DNA of 64,000 nucleotides, from contig NZ_JBDNRK010000003.1 of assembly GCF_047718555.1 (NCBI RefSeq), positions 93,537 to 157,536 on the forward strand. The letters are read 5' to 3'. The notes under the pieces were generated by a model that saw nothing but the letters and a program-made list of their open reading frames with translations, did not search any database and was not told where the DNA came from. Shown piece by piece: positions 51,290-61,052 of this stretch. The stretch's first letter is position 1; each line of letters opens with the position of its first letter. The position numbers were made by a program, and so were the translations under genes. This stretch comes from Clostridium_I sp047718555 (GTDB lineage: Bacteria; Bacillota; Clostridia; Clostridiales; Clostridiaceae).

Positions 51290-51979
51290 ATGGATAAAAA
51301 ATTAGAATTAAAGGATTTTGTTCTCATTGGAAGGACTTTTGAAGAGTATTATAAAATGTTTGATTTAAAAAGCCTGAGTAAAAATGAGAAAATATTAGAT
51401 GCTGCATCAGGAGTAAGTTCGTTTTGTGCAGAAGCAAATGCAAATGGATATAATGTTACTGCTGCTGATAGAGTTTATGAATTTAACCATGAGGAAATAG
51501 AAGAAAAATGTTCTAAAGATTTGGAAGAAACTATGAAAAAAATACCGGCAATAAAGGAGTTATATAAATGGGATTTTTTCAAAGATATTGAACAATTAAA
51601 AAGTCATCGTAAAAGAGCATATAGAGGATTTATAAAAGACTTTAAATTGCATAAGGAAGATAGGTATATAAGTTCAGAATTTCCTAGTAATAATTTTAAA
51701 GAAGATCAATTTGATGTATCGCTTATATCACACTTTTTATTTTTATATGACGAACATATGAGTTATGAATTTCACAAACAAATTATTAATGAGATTATAA
51801 GAATAACAAAGAAAGAGATAAGAATATTTCCAATTGCCAATTTAAAAGCTCAAAGATCTCCTTTTATTGAGAAATTTATGAAAGATAAAGCTTTTAATAA
51901 TTATGAAATTAATATAGTGAAAGTTAATTACGAATTTATAAAAGGTGGAAATGAAATGTTAGTAGTTAAGATTAATTAA
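51290..51979 (+). CDS. SAM-dependent methyltransferase-like protein
   Basis: 229 aa, with GGAGG before the ATG. Motif I is ILDAASGVSSFCAEA, followed by VTAADRV. The middle part is basic, and SLISHFLFLYDEHM matches motif IV. Proteins of this sort are often annotated only as class I methyltransferase. It follows the tautomerase by 18 bases. Substrate unknown. Confidence 0.72.
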   Translation: MDKKLELKDFVLIGRTFEEYYKMFDLKSLSKNEKILDAASGVSSFCAEANANGYNVTAADRVYEFNHEEIEEKCSKDLEETMKKIPAIKELYKWDFFKDIEQLKSHRKRAYRGFIKDFKLHKEDRYISSEFPSNNFKEDQFDVSLISHFLFLYDEHMSYEFHKQIINEIIRITKKEIRIFPIANLKAQRSPFIEKFMKDKAFNNYEINIVKVNYEFIKGGNEMLVVKIN

Positions 51980-52044
51980 ATAAATGACATAATTATTATG
52001 ATAAATAAAAAATTATTAATAGAATTTTTAGGAGGTTTTTGGAT

Positions 52045-52491
52045 ATGGATGATATAAAAGATATGTTAGAGAAAAATAAAATTGAATTTAAGTTTATTCA
52101 TCATGCTAAACCAGTATACTCTGCAGAGGATGGTGCAAATTTGTTCAATATTAAAATTGAACAGACAGCACCAAATCTTATAATATATACTGATATTGGA
52201 TTTTACTCACTTATTATTTCGGGTATTAGGGATAAAGTAGATTTTAAAATTATAAAGAAGCTTTTAAAATGTAATGATGTCAGGCTGGCAACAAAAGATG
52301 AAGTGAAGCAGGTAACAGGTTTTTCAGTTGGCAGTGTGGCTTTGTTTAGTAAATTAACTTGTATAGTTGATAAAAAACTTTTAGAAAATGATTTTATATA
52401 TGGTGGAACTGGTAAAAAAAATTATACATTAAAAGTTCAGCCTGAAGCTTTATTTAAATTAAACCGAGTTGTTGAAGTTATAGAGTTGTAA
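52045..52491 (+). CDS. YbaK/EbsC-type aminoacyl-tRNA deacylase
   Basis: 148 aa from the ATG at 52045 (AGGAGG 9 bases upstream; TTG at 52039 in frame). KPVYSAEDGANLF, KIIKKLLKCNDVRLATKDEV and TGFSVGSVALFS are marks of the INS/YbaK editing domain. It probably hydrolyses mischarged tRNA. Confidence 0.85.
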   Translation: MDDIKDMLEKNKIEFKFIHHAKPVYSAEDGANLFNIKIEQTAPNLIIYTDIGFYSLIISGIRDKVDFKIIKKLLKCNDVRLATKDEVKQVTGFSVGSVALFSKLTCIVDKKLLENDFIYGGTGKKNYTLKVQPEALFKLNRVVEVIEL

Positions 52492-52512
52492 CATAGATTG
52501 GGGAGTTGATGT

Positions 52513-52935
52513 ATGGATATAGATATAAGAGAAGCTGCTATTGAAGATAAAGAGTCAATTTTTAAGTTGGTTGAAAAATTTTCTACATCTTTTAAAACAG
52601 AACGTATTTTGTTTGATGAGTCTATAAAGAATATTATTGATGACAAATCTGCATCGCTGCTTGTGGCAGAAACAAATAAAAAAATTATAGGCTATTGTTT
52701 AGGATTCGTACATTATACTTTTTATGCAAATGGTCAAGTTTCATGGTTAGAAGAAATAATGATTGAGGAATTCTTTAGAAGAAAAGGTATAGGTAAAATG
52801 CTAGTAGAACAGTTTGAAAAATGGTCAAAATCAAGGGATTCAAAGCTTGTTGCCTTGGCAACGCGAAGAGCATCCAGTTTTTATTATGCAGTTGGTTATG
52901 AAAAATCAGCTGAATATTTTAGAAAAGTGTTGTAA
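52513..52935 (+). CDS. GNAT-family N-acetyltransferase
   Basis: 140 aa with GGGGAGT upstream. The acetyl-CoA motif is IEEFFRRKGIGKMLVEQFEKW, quoted in part as RRKGIGKML; FYYAVGYEKSAEYF closes the fold. It lies 21 bases after the YbaK gene. The acceptor is unknown. Confidence 0.88.
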   Translation: MDIDIREAAIEDKESIFKLVEKFSTSFKTERILFDESIKNIIDDKSASLLVAETNKKIIGYCLGFVHYTFYANGQVSWLEEIMIEEFFRRKGIGKMLVEQFEKWSKSRDSKLVALATRRASSFYYAVGYEKSAEYFRKVL

Positions 52936-53063
52936 TATATAATAAGTACATATGAAATATCTAGTAATATGTAGCTGTTATATCAAATTTTCAATAAATG
53001 AATGTTACAGTGGCTATCAATGAGGTAGATGATATTAAAATGCATAAAGGATGTGATCTTTCA

Positions 53064-53615
53064 ATGAGTAAATTATTTTTTATTTCAGATATACACGGTT
53101 CACTATATTATCTAAAAAAGGTTTTAGAAATATATGAAAGTGAAAAAGCTGACTATATAATTATTTTAGGTGATGAACTGTATCATGGAGCCAGAAATCC
53201 ACTGCCAAAGGATTATAATCCTAAGGAAGTAGCGGAGCTTCTCAATACATACAAAGATAAAATTATAGCTGTACGTGGAAATTGTGACAGTGAAGTTGAC
53301 CAAATGGTGCTGGAATATCCTATGATGGCTGAATATTCTATTGTTTTATATAATGGAAGAAGACTATTTTTAACTCATGGACATATATACGATAGGAATA
53401 ATTTACCTAATCTAAGCAGCAGTGATGCCATAATATATGGTCACATTCATGTGCCTTTAGCAGAAAAACAAAATGATATTTTTGTGATTAATCCTGGGTC
53501 AATTACTTTTCCAAAAGAAGGAAATCCTAATTCTTATGGAATTTTAGAAAATAACATTTTTAAGATTAAGGATTTAGACGGTAATGTTATTAAAGAAATA
53601 AGCTTCAGTGAATGA
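53064..53615 (+). CDS. YfcE-type metallophosphoesterase
   Basis: 183 aa from the ATG at 53064 (AAAGGATG upstream); the upstream frame to 52998 is not counted. Metal ligands: SDIHGS, LGDELYH, RGNCDSE, THGHIYD and YGHIHVP. The GDE in place of GDH/GDI is normal variation. Length and motifs fit YfcE-like phosphodiesterases. Confidence 0.9.
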   Translation: MSKLFFISDIHGSLYYLKKVLEIYESEKADYIIILGDELYHGARNPLPKDYNPKEVAELLNTYKDKIIAVRGNCDSEVDQMVLEYPMMAEYSIVLYNGRRLFLTHGHIYDRNNLPNLSSSDAIIYGHIHVPLAEKQNDIFVINPGSITFPKEGNPNSYGILENNIFKIKDLDGNVIKEISFSE

Positions 53616-53616
53616 G

Positions 53617-53686
53617 CGGTTAAATTCATCTGATGCCTAAACAACTAATAACTGCAAAACTCCACCTGATGCCAAGAATTCTGTTT
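53617..53686 (+). repeat. Truncated hairpin element (right end only), family B
   Basis: TTCATCTGATGCC / ACCTGATGCC arms and the end sequence AAGAATTCTGTTTAT, as in the next copy. The full copy begins exactly at that end. Confidence 0.65.
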
Positions 53687-53870
53687 ATCCGATGACTATC
53701 CACTCTAATACTTCCATCGCACTCTGTGAAAGCTATTTACACAAAATTAAAAACTTTGACTCTCTACTTTTCTTCAAGTGGGAGTAAAGAGTGGCTATGT
53801 CCCTGGATAACGACTTCTAAGCATCAGATGGAATAAAAACCTCCACCTGATGCTAAGAATTCTGTTTATA
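53686..53870 (+). repeat. Hairpin element, family B, full copy
   Basis: TTTAT|CCGATGACTATCC at the left, CTAAGAATTCTGTTTAT at the right. Stems: TATCC/GGATA, CCACTCT/AGAGTGG, GCATCAGATGG/CCACCTGATGC. Its inner part shares CACTCTGTGAAAG and CTCTCTACTTTTCTTCAAG with the long family A copy at 26019. Confidence 0.72.
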
Positions 53871-53968
53871 GGAAAAATGCTAAAAATATTGTATTATAAT
53901 AATAAACGCTAATTTTAAAGATAATAGATATAAAAAGTATCCATGTAAGAAAATAATGAGGTGAGCTA

Positions 53969-55660
53969 ATGAGTAATATTTCAACAGACAAAAAAACAGT
54001 CTATACAAAGCTGAGAGGGAGAGAACTATTAAACAATCCTCTTCTAAATAAAGGTACTGCTTTTTCGAAAGAGGAGAGAGAAAAATTAGGTTTAACAGGC
54101 CTATTACCATCTCAAATTGAAGATATAGAAAACCAGGAAGACAGATGTTACAAACAGTTTTTATCTAAACCAGATAATTTTTCAAAACATCTATACTTAA
54201 TGGGTTTATATGATTTGAATAGAACACTTTTTTACAAGGTGGTAACTTCACATATAAAGGAAATGCTTCCTATAATATATACTCCTACTATAGGAACTGG
54301 AGTAAAAAAATACAGTGAAGAATTTAAGAGCCCTTTAGATAGCCTTTATCTATCTATAGATGATAAAGAAAATATGGAAAAAGCTTTTGATAATCTTAAT
54401 GTTAATGAAGATGATATTGAAGTAATGGTTATTACAGATTCCCAGGGGATACTAGGCATTGGTGACTGGGGTGTCAATGGAGTAGATATATCCATAGGAA
54501 AGCTTGCAGTTTATACGGCTGCGGCAGGAGTAGATCCATCTAAAGTATTGCCTGTAGTTTTAGATGTGGGAACTGACAATAAAGAACTTTTAGAAAGTGA
54601 ATTGTATCTTGGAAATCGTCATGAAAGAGTGCAAGGCAAAGAATATTATGATTTTATAGATGAATTTGTAAAAGCTGCATTAAAAAAATTTCCTAAGGTT
54701 TTAATTCATTGGGAGGATTTCGGTAGAGAAAATGCTCATAAAGTGCTAGAAAAATATAAAGATAAAATTCTTACATTTAATGATGACATTCAAGGTACTG
54801 GAGCAATGATAGTTTCAGCAGTTATGTCTATGAGTAAAGCTTCAAATACTTTATTAAAAGATCAGAAAATAGTTATTTTTGGTGCTGGAACGGCAGGAAT
54901 AGGAATAGCGAATCAAATTTCTTCTGCCATGGAAAGGGAAGGATTATCAAAAGAAGAGGCTAAAAATAGATTTTGGTGCATTGACAGATATGGACTTCTT
55001 ATTGAAGGCATGGACACTTTAACAGATTTCCAAAAACCTTATGCAAGAAAACGAAGTGAATTTGCTGATTTTAAAGATGAAAATGTTGAATTACTTGATG
55101 TAGTTAAGATAGTAAAACCTACCATGCTTATAGGGTGTTCTGGAGTTACTGGAGCTTTTAAGGAAGAAGTGATAAGAGAAATGGCTAAGGGTGTAGAGAA
55201 TCCTGCTATAATGCCAATATCAAATCCAACAAGTCTCGCAGAAGCAGTGCCAAAGGATTTAATAGAATGGACAGAGGGAAAGGGACTTATAGTTACAGGC
55301 AGCCCTTTTGAACCGGTAGAGTATAAGAAAACAACTTATAAAATAGGCCAGGCAAATAATGCTTTATTATTCCCTGGACTTGGCTTTGGAGCAATGATAG
55401 CAAAACCTCGTTATGTCAGCGAAAAAATGCTGGAAGCAGCATCAAAGGCTGTAGCAGAATTTGTAGACTTAAGTGAGGAGGGAGCACCTCTTTTACCAGA
55501 GGTGGAAAAGCTTCATCAGGTTTCACAAGCTGTAGCTGAAAAAGTTATAGAAGCTGCATTAGAAGAAGGAATTAATACTGTAGAAATTAAAGATGTAAAG
55601 AAAGTAGTATCAGATGAAACTTGGTATCCAGAGTATTATGATATAGCACCAGAAGATTAG
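53969..55660 (+). CDS. NAD-type malic enzyme (long form)
   Basis: Oxidative decarboxylation of malate to pyruvate. 563 aa, the long SfcA/MaeA-like form. LPIIYTPTIGTGVKKYS, the NAD/substrate region TDSQGILGIGDWGVNG, metal-site FNDDIQGTGA, nucleotide fold IFGAGTAGIGIANQI and PISNPTS are intact. GAGGTGAG precedes the ATG. It is a single gene after the hairpin elements. Confidence 0.93.
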   Translation: MSNISTDKKTVYTKLRGRELLNNPLLNKGTAFSKEEREKLGLTGLLPSQIEDIENQEDRCYKQFLSKPDNFSKHLYLMGLYDLNRTLFYKVVTSHIKEMLPIIYTPTIGTGVKKYSEEFKSPLDSLYLSIDDKENMEKAFDNLNVNEDDIEVMVITDSQGILGIGDWGVNGVDISIGKLAVYTAAAGVDPSKVLPVVLDVGTDNKELLESELYLGNRHERVQGKEYYDFIDEFVKAALKKFPKVLIHWEDFGRENAHKVLEKYKDKILTFNDDIQGTGAMIVSAVMSMSKASNTLLKDQKIVIFGAGTAGIGIANQISSAMEREGLSKEEAKNRFWCIDRYGLLIEGMDTLTDFQKPYARKRSEFADFKDENVELLDVVKIVKPTMLIGCSGVTGAFKEEVIREMAKGVENPAIMPISNPTSLAEAVPKDLIEWTEGKGLIVTGSPFEPVEYKKTTYKIGQANNALLFPGLGFGAMIAKPRYVSEKMLEAASKAVAEFVDLSEEGAPLLPEVEKLHQVSQAVAEKVIEAALEEGINTVEIKDVKKVVSDETWYPEYYDIAPED

Positions 55661-55746
55661 AAAAGTAAAAAATAGTAAGCTTTAATGAATTCCTAAAACT
55701 AAAATAAATATATAATAACAGCAATATAATAAGATTTTTAGATTAG

Positions 55747-56139
55747 TCAATATTTGCAATAGATATATCACCTGAAATGCTAAAAGAAGTTCAAATGAAA
55801 ATGGAGAAAAATAATATCATCAATATAGAAACTGTATTGACAGAAGAAAATGACTTGAAAATAGAAAATCACAAAGTAAGTATTGCCTATATAAGTTTTG
55901 TACTGCATGAAGCAGAGCATAAAGAAAAGTTTCTAAAGGAAGTAAAGAGAATAATTTCTTCAAAGGGCAGAATAGCTATTATTGAATGGAAAAAGAGTGA
56001 TGGTGAATTTGGTCCTCCTTTAGACCATAGATTAGATGAAGTGGTTTCTGTTGGATTATTGAGTAATGCAGGATTTATAAATATATCAAGTATAAATATA
56101 AATGAAAATTTTTATGCTTTAATAGGAGAAATGAACTAA
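55747..56139 (+). pseudogene. N-terminally truncated SAM methyltransferase
   Basis: The frame enters from a stop at 55744 with AIDISPEMLKEV, which is motif I-II of UbiE-like methyltransferases without the preceding glycine-rich part. It continues through HKVSIAYISFVLHE and GRIAIIEWKKSDGEFGPP to a normal end. About 60 N-terminal residues with the SAM-binding motif are gone, and no ribosome-binding site precedes the ATG at 55777. Confidence 0.75.
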
Positions 56140-56165
56140 ATAACTTAATTAATAAAGACATTAAT

Positions 56166-56217
56166 TAAAAGTGGTTGTAAAGTTTTGTTTATATAACTTT
56201 ACAACCACTTTAATTTT
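56166..56217. terminator. Bidirectional terminator
   Basis: An 18-bp stem, AAAAGTGGTTGTAAAGTT with its near-complement, between convergent genes. Confidence 0.85.
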
Positions 56218-56225
56218 GACATTAT

Positions 56226-56867
56226 TTAAACATGATGAGATTTAATGCTACTATCTTCAGGAAGATGGCTTGTATCATTTAATCCTAAAATTAATGGAAA
56301 CATATTGTCATCAAAATATAATTTACTTATGGAAGTATTACCTAGGCGAATTCTGTGATACATGCTCATATTCCAGTTAAAAATTCCTATTAAAGCTGCT
56401 TTTATAATGCCACCATGAGCAACTACTGCAATATTTTTATCTTTATTTTCTGTAACAATTTTTAAAACGGCATCTGTAGCTCTGATACTGGCTTCCTTTA
56501 AACTATGGTCGCCTCCACAAAGAGGACCTGTGGTATCATCCATTAGCCACTTTTTAAATAGCTCTGGGTAATTATTTCTTATATCTTTAGTAGTTAAACC
56601 TTCCCATTCACCAAAGTCTATTTCTCGTAATTCGGGACAAATTATGGGATTAAGATCAGTATCTTCAGATATAATTTTTGCAGTTTTTAGCGCTCTTTTT
56701 AATGGACTAGAATATATGTAATCAAAATTTTTTTTAAGTCGTTTCTTTAAGAATTCTGCTTGCTTTATGCCTTCATTGGATAAATCTATATCTCTACTTC
56801 CTTGAAATTTCCCTAAGGCATTCCACTCAGTTTCTCCGTGTCTTATTAGCATTATTGAAGTGCTCAT
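56226..56867 (-). CDS. Histidine phosphatase / phosphoglycerate mutase family
   Basis: 213 aa from the ATG at 56867 (GGAGG upstream; frame open to 56921). LIRHGETEWN carries the catalytic His, YSSPLKRALKTA the second Arg, and VAHGGIIKA the second His. Could be a GpmB-like or CobC-like phosphatase. The substrate is not given by context. Confidence 0.88.
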   Translation of the reverse strand: MSTSIMLIRHGETEWNALGKFQGSRDIDLSNEGIKQAEFLKKRLKKNFDYIYSSPLKRALKTAKIISEDTDLNPIICPELREIDFGEWEGLTTKDIRNNYPELFKKWLMDDTTGPLCGGDHSLKEASIRATDAVLKIVTENKDKNIAVVAHGGIIKAALIGIFNWNMSMYHRIRLGNTSISKLYFDDNMFPLILGLNDTSHLPEDSSIKSHHV

Positions 56868-56979
56868 TGAAAAACCTCCATTATTAATTTGTTTTAATTG
56901 ATTACCATAAGCATAAATCATATAATCAAATTGTCAAGTTTTAAAATTTAATATTGATAATAATTTTTTATGAAAGCTA

Positions 56980-57008
56980 TTGACAGTGATAATAAAAATA
57001 GATATCAT
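56980..57008 (+). promoter_or_regulatory. Promoter of the SAM riboswitch-metH transcript
   Basis: TTGACA, 17 bases, TATCAT, about 37 bases before the riboswitch. Confidence 0.65.
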
Positions 57009-57044
57009 ATAAAATAAAGAAAATTTAATAATTTTGATTCTTGA

Positions 57045-57150
57045 TCTTATCAAGAGAGGTGGAGGGACTGGCCCTATGAAACCCGACAACCGGCATTTAA
57101 TCGAAAATGTGGCGGTGTTAATTCCAGCAGAAGTTTTCTGAAAGATAAGA
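57045..57150 (+). promoter_or_regulatory. SAM-I riboswitch (S-box)
   Basis: CTTATCAAGAGAGGTGGAGG, ACTGGCCC, ATGAAACCCGACAACCGGC, GGTGTTAATTCCAGCAG and GAAAGATAAG in canonical order. P1 pairs CTTATC with GATAAG. A terminator follows before metH. Confidence 0.95.
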
Positions 57151-57172
57151 GAAGAAGTGAATAGGTGTTATT

Positions 57173-57208
57173 TACTGCTTTTCTTATGAAGGGCAGTTTT
57201 TTATTTTT
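57173..57208 (+). terminator. S-box expression platform terminator
   Basis: CTGCTTTTC / GAAGGGCAG stem followed by TTTTTTATTTTT. High SAM should stop transcription here. Confidence 0.8.
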
Positions 57209-57316
57209 AAAAGTTTTAATGACAATTAATTTTATACTTGCAAAATTTATATAATATGCTTAAGCTATTTATAATATAATTTTTACGTTATTTACACGTT
57301 AGGGGGCCTTATTTTT

Positions 57317-60300
57317 ATGGAACGCAATATTATGGATTTATTTGGTAAAAAAATCCTGGTACTTGATGGTGCCATGGGTACTTGTATTCAGGGATTTAAA
57401 TTAGAAGAAAAGGACTATAGGGGAAATCTTCAGTGTGATATAAATCAGAAGGGAAATAATGATATATTAAATCTTACAAAGCCTGAGATTGTTAAAGAAA
57501 TACATAGGCAGTATTTTGAGGCTGGTGCGGATGTAGTTGAAACAAATACTTTTAGTGGAACCAGAATATCTCAAAGTGACTATGGCATGGAAGATAAGAT
57601 ATATGATATAAATTTTAATGGTGCAAGGCTGGCAAGAGAGGTAGCAGATGAATTTACTAATAATAATCCAGAAAAGCCTCGCTTTGTAGCGGGGTCTGTA
57701 GGTCCTACTAATAGAACGGCATCTTTATCACCAGATGTAGAAAATCCAGGTTTTAGAAATGTAACTTTTGATGATTTGGCAGCTGCTTATGGAGAGCAGA
57801 TAAGTGGACTTATAGATGGTGGAGTAGATTTTATAATTATTGAAACTATATTTGATGCTTTAAATGCTAGAGCGGCTGTATTTGCAGCAAAAACGGTATT
57901 TGAAGAAAAAGGTATAAAATTGCCTATTATGATTTCTGGAACTGTTGCAGATAAAAGTGGAAGAATTTTGTCAGGTCAGACTCTTGAAGCATTTGCAGAG
58001 ACAATGAAGGACGAAGATATACGTATTATAGGACTTAATTGTTCCTTTGGAGCAAAGGATCTTCTGCCTTTTATTAAATATCTTTCAAAGACTCAGGATA
58101 GGTACATAAGCTTTTATCCTAATGCAGGACTTCCTAATTCTATGGGAGAATATGATGAACACCCGGAAGAAACTGCGGGTTTTGTTAAGGAACTTGCTTT
58201 AGAAGGGCATCTTAACATTGTAGGAGGCTGCTGTGGTACTACTCCTGCTCATATTAAAGCCATAAGTGAAGCTATAGCGGACATAGCGCCAAGAAAAATT
58301 CCAAAGCTTGAAAGAGAAACTGTATTTTGCGGCTTAGAGGCTTTAAGAATAAATAAATCCAATAATTTTGTAAATGTAGGTGAGAGAACAAATGTAGCTG
58401 GTTCTGCTAAATTTGCAAGATTAATACGTGAGAAAAAGTATGAAGAGGCACTAACTGTAGCTAAAAATCAGGTAGAAAATGGGGCTCAGATTATAGATGT
58501 AAATTTTGATGATGCACTGTTGGATGCCAAGAAAGAAATGGATATATTTTTAAAGCTTCTTGCCAGTGAGCCAGAAATTTCAAAGGTTCCTATAATGATA
58601 GATTCTTCAAAATTTGAAGTGCTGGAAACAGGATTAAAGGCAATTCAAGGTAAGGCTGTAGTGAATTCCATTAGTCTTAAAGTTGGAGAAGAAGAGTTTA
58701 TAAGACAGGCTACTTTAATAAAAAAATATGGTGCTGGTGCTGTAGTAATGGCTTTTGATGAGGCGGGTCAGGCAGATACCTATGAAAGAAGGATATCTAT
58801 ATGTAAACGGGCTTATGATATATTGGTAAATAGAGTGGGATTTTTGCCTTCAAATATTATTTTCGATCCTAATATATTAGCTATTGCCACGGGAATAGAG
58901 GAACATAATAATTATGCAGTGGATTATATAAATACTGCAAAATGGATAAAGGAAAATCTTCCTTATGCTAAAGTAAGCGGTGGAGTAAGTAATTTATCTT
59001 TCTCCTTTAGAGGTAATAATGTTATAAGGGAGGCTATGCATTCCGTATTCTTGTATCATGCTATTAAAGCAGGTATGGATATGGGAATTGTAAATCCTGG
59101 AATGATTCAGATATATGACGAAATTGATAAAGCTTTATTGGAAAAGGTAGAGGCTGTAGTATTAAATAAGACACCAGATGCGGCAGAGGAGCTTTTGGAA
59201 TTTGCGGAGAATTATAAAGTTGCAGCGGGAAAGGAAGATGAAAATAAGCATTCTTGGAGAGATAAAGATTGTAAAGAAAGATTAACTCATGCTCTTATAA
59301 AGGGAATAGTTGAATATATTGAGCAGGATGTAGAGGAATGTAGAGTTCAATATGATAGAGCCTTAGAGGTAATTGAAGGACCGCTAATGGATGGCATGAA
59401 GACTGTTGGTAAATTATTTGGTGAGGGTAAAATGTTCCTTCCACAAGTAGTTAAAAGCGCTAGGGTTATGAAAAAGGCAGTAAGCTTTTTATTGCCATAC
59501 ATTGAAGAAGAGAAGAAAGAAGGAGACAGCACCAGTGCTGGAAAAGTAGTATTTGCTACAGTTAAAGGCGATGTACATGATATAGGAAAAAACATAGTAT
59601 CAGTAGTTCTTTCCTGTAATAATTTTGAAGTGATTGATTTAGGTGTAATGGTACCTACAGAGGTTATTTTAGAAACTGCAAAGAAGGAAAAAGCAGATAT
59701 AGTAGCACTAAGTGGTCTTATAACCCCTTCTCTGGAAGAAATGGCAAATGTAGCTGAGGAAATGGAGAGTCAGGGTTTTAAAATACCTCTGATGGTTGGG
59801 GGAGCAACTACATCAAAAACCCATACAGCATTAAAAATTGAAACACAATATTCTAATGGAGTAGTCCACACTACAGATGCTTCAAAGGCAGTGGAAGCTG
59901 CAAAAAAATTAGTTGATCCGGAGAAGCGAGAAGCATATATAAAGGAAGTACAACAGGAATATAAGAATATAAGAGAAAATTATTCCAAGATAGACAGAAA
60001 ACTTGTAAGTTTAGAAGAAGCACGAGAAAAGTCATTAAAATTAGATTGGGATAAGGGTATTGTTGAAACTCCAAACTTTACTGGAATTAAAAAGTTCATG
60101 AACTTCCCCATAAAAGAACTTAGAAAATATATAGATTGGACATTTTTCTTTATTGCCTGGGATATGGGAATGATATATCCTAAAATCATGACAGATCCTA
60201 AATACGGCGAAGAGGCAAAAAGGCTTTATAAGGATGCCAATGATATTTTAGATGTTTTAGAAAGAGAAAATATACTTACTGCCAATGCTATTTTAGGTAT

Positions 60301-60964
60301 CTTTCCCGCTAATTCAGCAGGAGATAACATTGAGGTATACAGTGGTGACAAAGCTGCAACCTTTAATATGTTAAGGCAGCAAGAGGTTTCAAGGAAAAAT
60401 GTATACAGATGTCTTTCTGATTATGTAGCACCTAAGGAAAGCGGAATAAAGGATTATATTGGCGGCTTTATTGCAACAGCAGGTATAGGTGCAGCTGAAT
60501 ATGCAAATAAGTTAAAACAAAATGGCGATGAATACGGAGCAGCTATGGTAAAAATTCTTGCGGACAGATTGGCAGAGGCATTTTCTGAATACTTACACAT
60601 GGAAATAAGAAAGAATTATTGGGGATATTCTCCTGAGGAAGCTATAGAAATTTCACAGGTATTAAAAGGCAATTACATGGGAATAAGACCAGCCTTTGGA
60701 TATCCATCTCTAAGAGATCATGCAGAAAAGACAAAGCTCTTTGATATCCTAGATCCAGAAAGGGAACTTGGAATAAATTTAACTGACAGCTATATGATGA
60801 ATCCTGTAGCCAGTACCTGCGGACTTTATTTTGGAAATAAAGAGGCAAAATATTTTGATATAAACAAAATAGGTAAAGATCAGGTAGATGATTATGTAAA
60901 GCGCAATAATAAAGATTATAAAGAAATAGAGAGAGTATTAAATACAATACTGATTTATAAGTAG
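57317..60964 (+). CDS. metH: MetH, cobalamin-dependent methionine synthase
   Basis: 1215 aa, all four modules: homocysteine domain (about 1-325; GGCCGTTPAH zinc Cys pair near 304), pterin domain (about 345-610; NVGERTNVAGSAKFARLI), cobalamin cap and binding domain (about 640-880; GDVHDIGKNIV with the axial His near 754), and the SAM-dependent reactivation domain (about 890-1215; RPAFGYPSLRDH). It transfers methyl from methyl-tetrahydrofolate to homocysteine. Control by the S-box upstream is expected. Confidence 0.96.
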   Translation: MERNIMDLFGKKILVLDGAMGTCIQGFKLEEKDYRGNLQCDINQKGNNDILNLTKPEIVKEIHRQYFEAGADVVETNTFSGTRISQSDYGMEDKIYDINFNGARLAREVADEFTNNNPEKPRFVAGSVGPTNRTASLSPDVENPGFRNVTFDDLAAAYGEQISGLIDGGVDFIIIETIFDALNARAAVFAAKTVFEEKGIKLPIMISGTVADKSGRILSGQTLEAFAETMKDEDIRIIGLNCSFGAKDLLPFIKYLSKTQDRYISFYPNAGLPNSMGEYDEHPEETAGFVKELALEGHLNIVGGCCGTTPAHIKAISEAIADIAPRKIPKLERETVFCGLEALRINKSNNFVNVGERTNVAGSAKFARLIREKKYEEALTVAKNQVENGAQIIDVNFDDALLDAKKEMDIFLKLLASEPEISKVPIMIDSSKFEVLETGLKAIQGKAVVNSISLKVGEEEFIRQATLIKKYGAGAVVMAFDEAGQADTYERRISICKRAYDILVNRVGFLPSNIIFDPNILAIATGIEEHNNYAVDYINTAKWIKENLPYAKVSGGVSNLSFSFRGNNVIREAMHSVFLYHAIKAGMDMGIVNPGMIQIYDEIDKALLEKVEAVVLNKTPDAAEELLEFAENYKVAAGKEDENKHSWRDKDCKERLTHALIKGIVEYIEQDVEECRVQYDRALEVIEGPLMDGMKTVGKLFGEGKMFLPQVVKSARVMKKAVSFLLPYIEEEKKEGDSTSAGKVVFATVKGDVHDIGKNIVSVVLSCNNFEVIDLGVMVPTEVILETAKKEKADIVALSGLITPSLEEMANVAEEMESQGFKIPLMVGGATTSKTHTALKIETQYSNGVVHTTDASKAVEAAKKLVDPEKREAYIKEVQQEYKNIRENYSKIDRKLVSLEEAREKSLKLDWDKGIVETPNFTGIKKFMNFPIKELRKYIDWTFFFIAWDMGMIYPKIMTDPKYGEEAKRLYKDANDILDVLERENILTANAILGIFPANSAGDNIEVYSGDKAATFNMLRQQEVSRKNVYRCLSDYVAPKESGIKDYIGGFIATAGIGAAEYANKLKQNGDEYGAAMVKILADRLAEAFSEYLHMEIRKNYWGYSPEEAIEISQVLKGNYMGIRPAFGYPSLRDHAEKTKLFDILDPERELGINLTDSYMMNPVASTCGLYFGNKEAKYFDINKIGKDQVDDYVKRNNKDYKEIERVLNTILIYK

Positions 60965-60969
60965 AGATA

Positions 60970-61002
60970 AAAAAGGAGGGATTATTTCCCTCCTTACTAT
61001 TT
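60970..61002 (+). terminator. metH terminator
   Basis: AAGGAGGG / CCCTCCTT stem followed by ACTATTTT. Confidence 0.8.
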
Positions 61003-61052
61003 TACAGATTTTAGGTATGTAATATCTACACAGTTTAAACCTGTTACAATTT

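Noticed and set aside
8004..53870. Hairpin elements as CRISPR repeats or simple terminators
   Set aside because: Copies are far apart, not regularly spaced, longer than CRISPR repeats, and most lack the T-run needed for termination.
55777..56139. A functional small methyltransferase
   Set aside because: The SAM-binding N-terminus is missing and the frame continues upstream into homologous sequence up to a stop, so it is a truncated relic.
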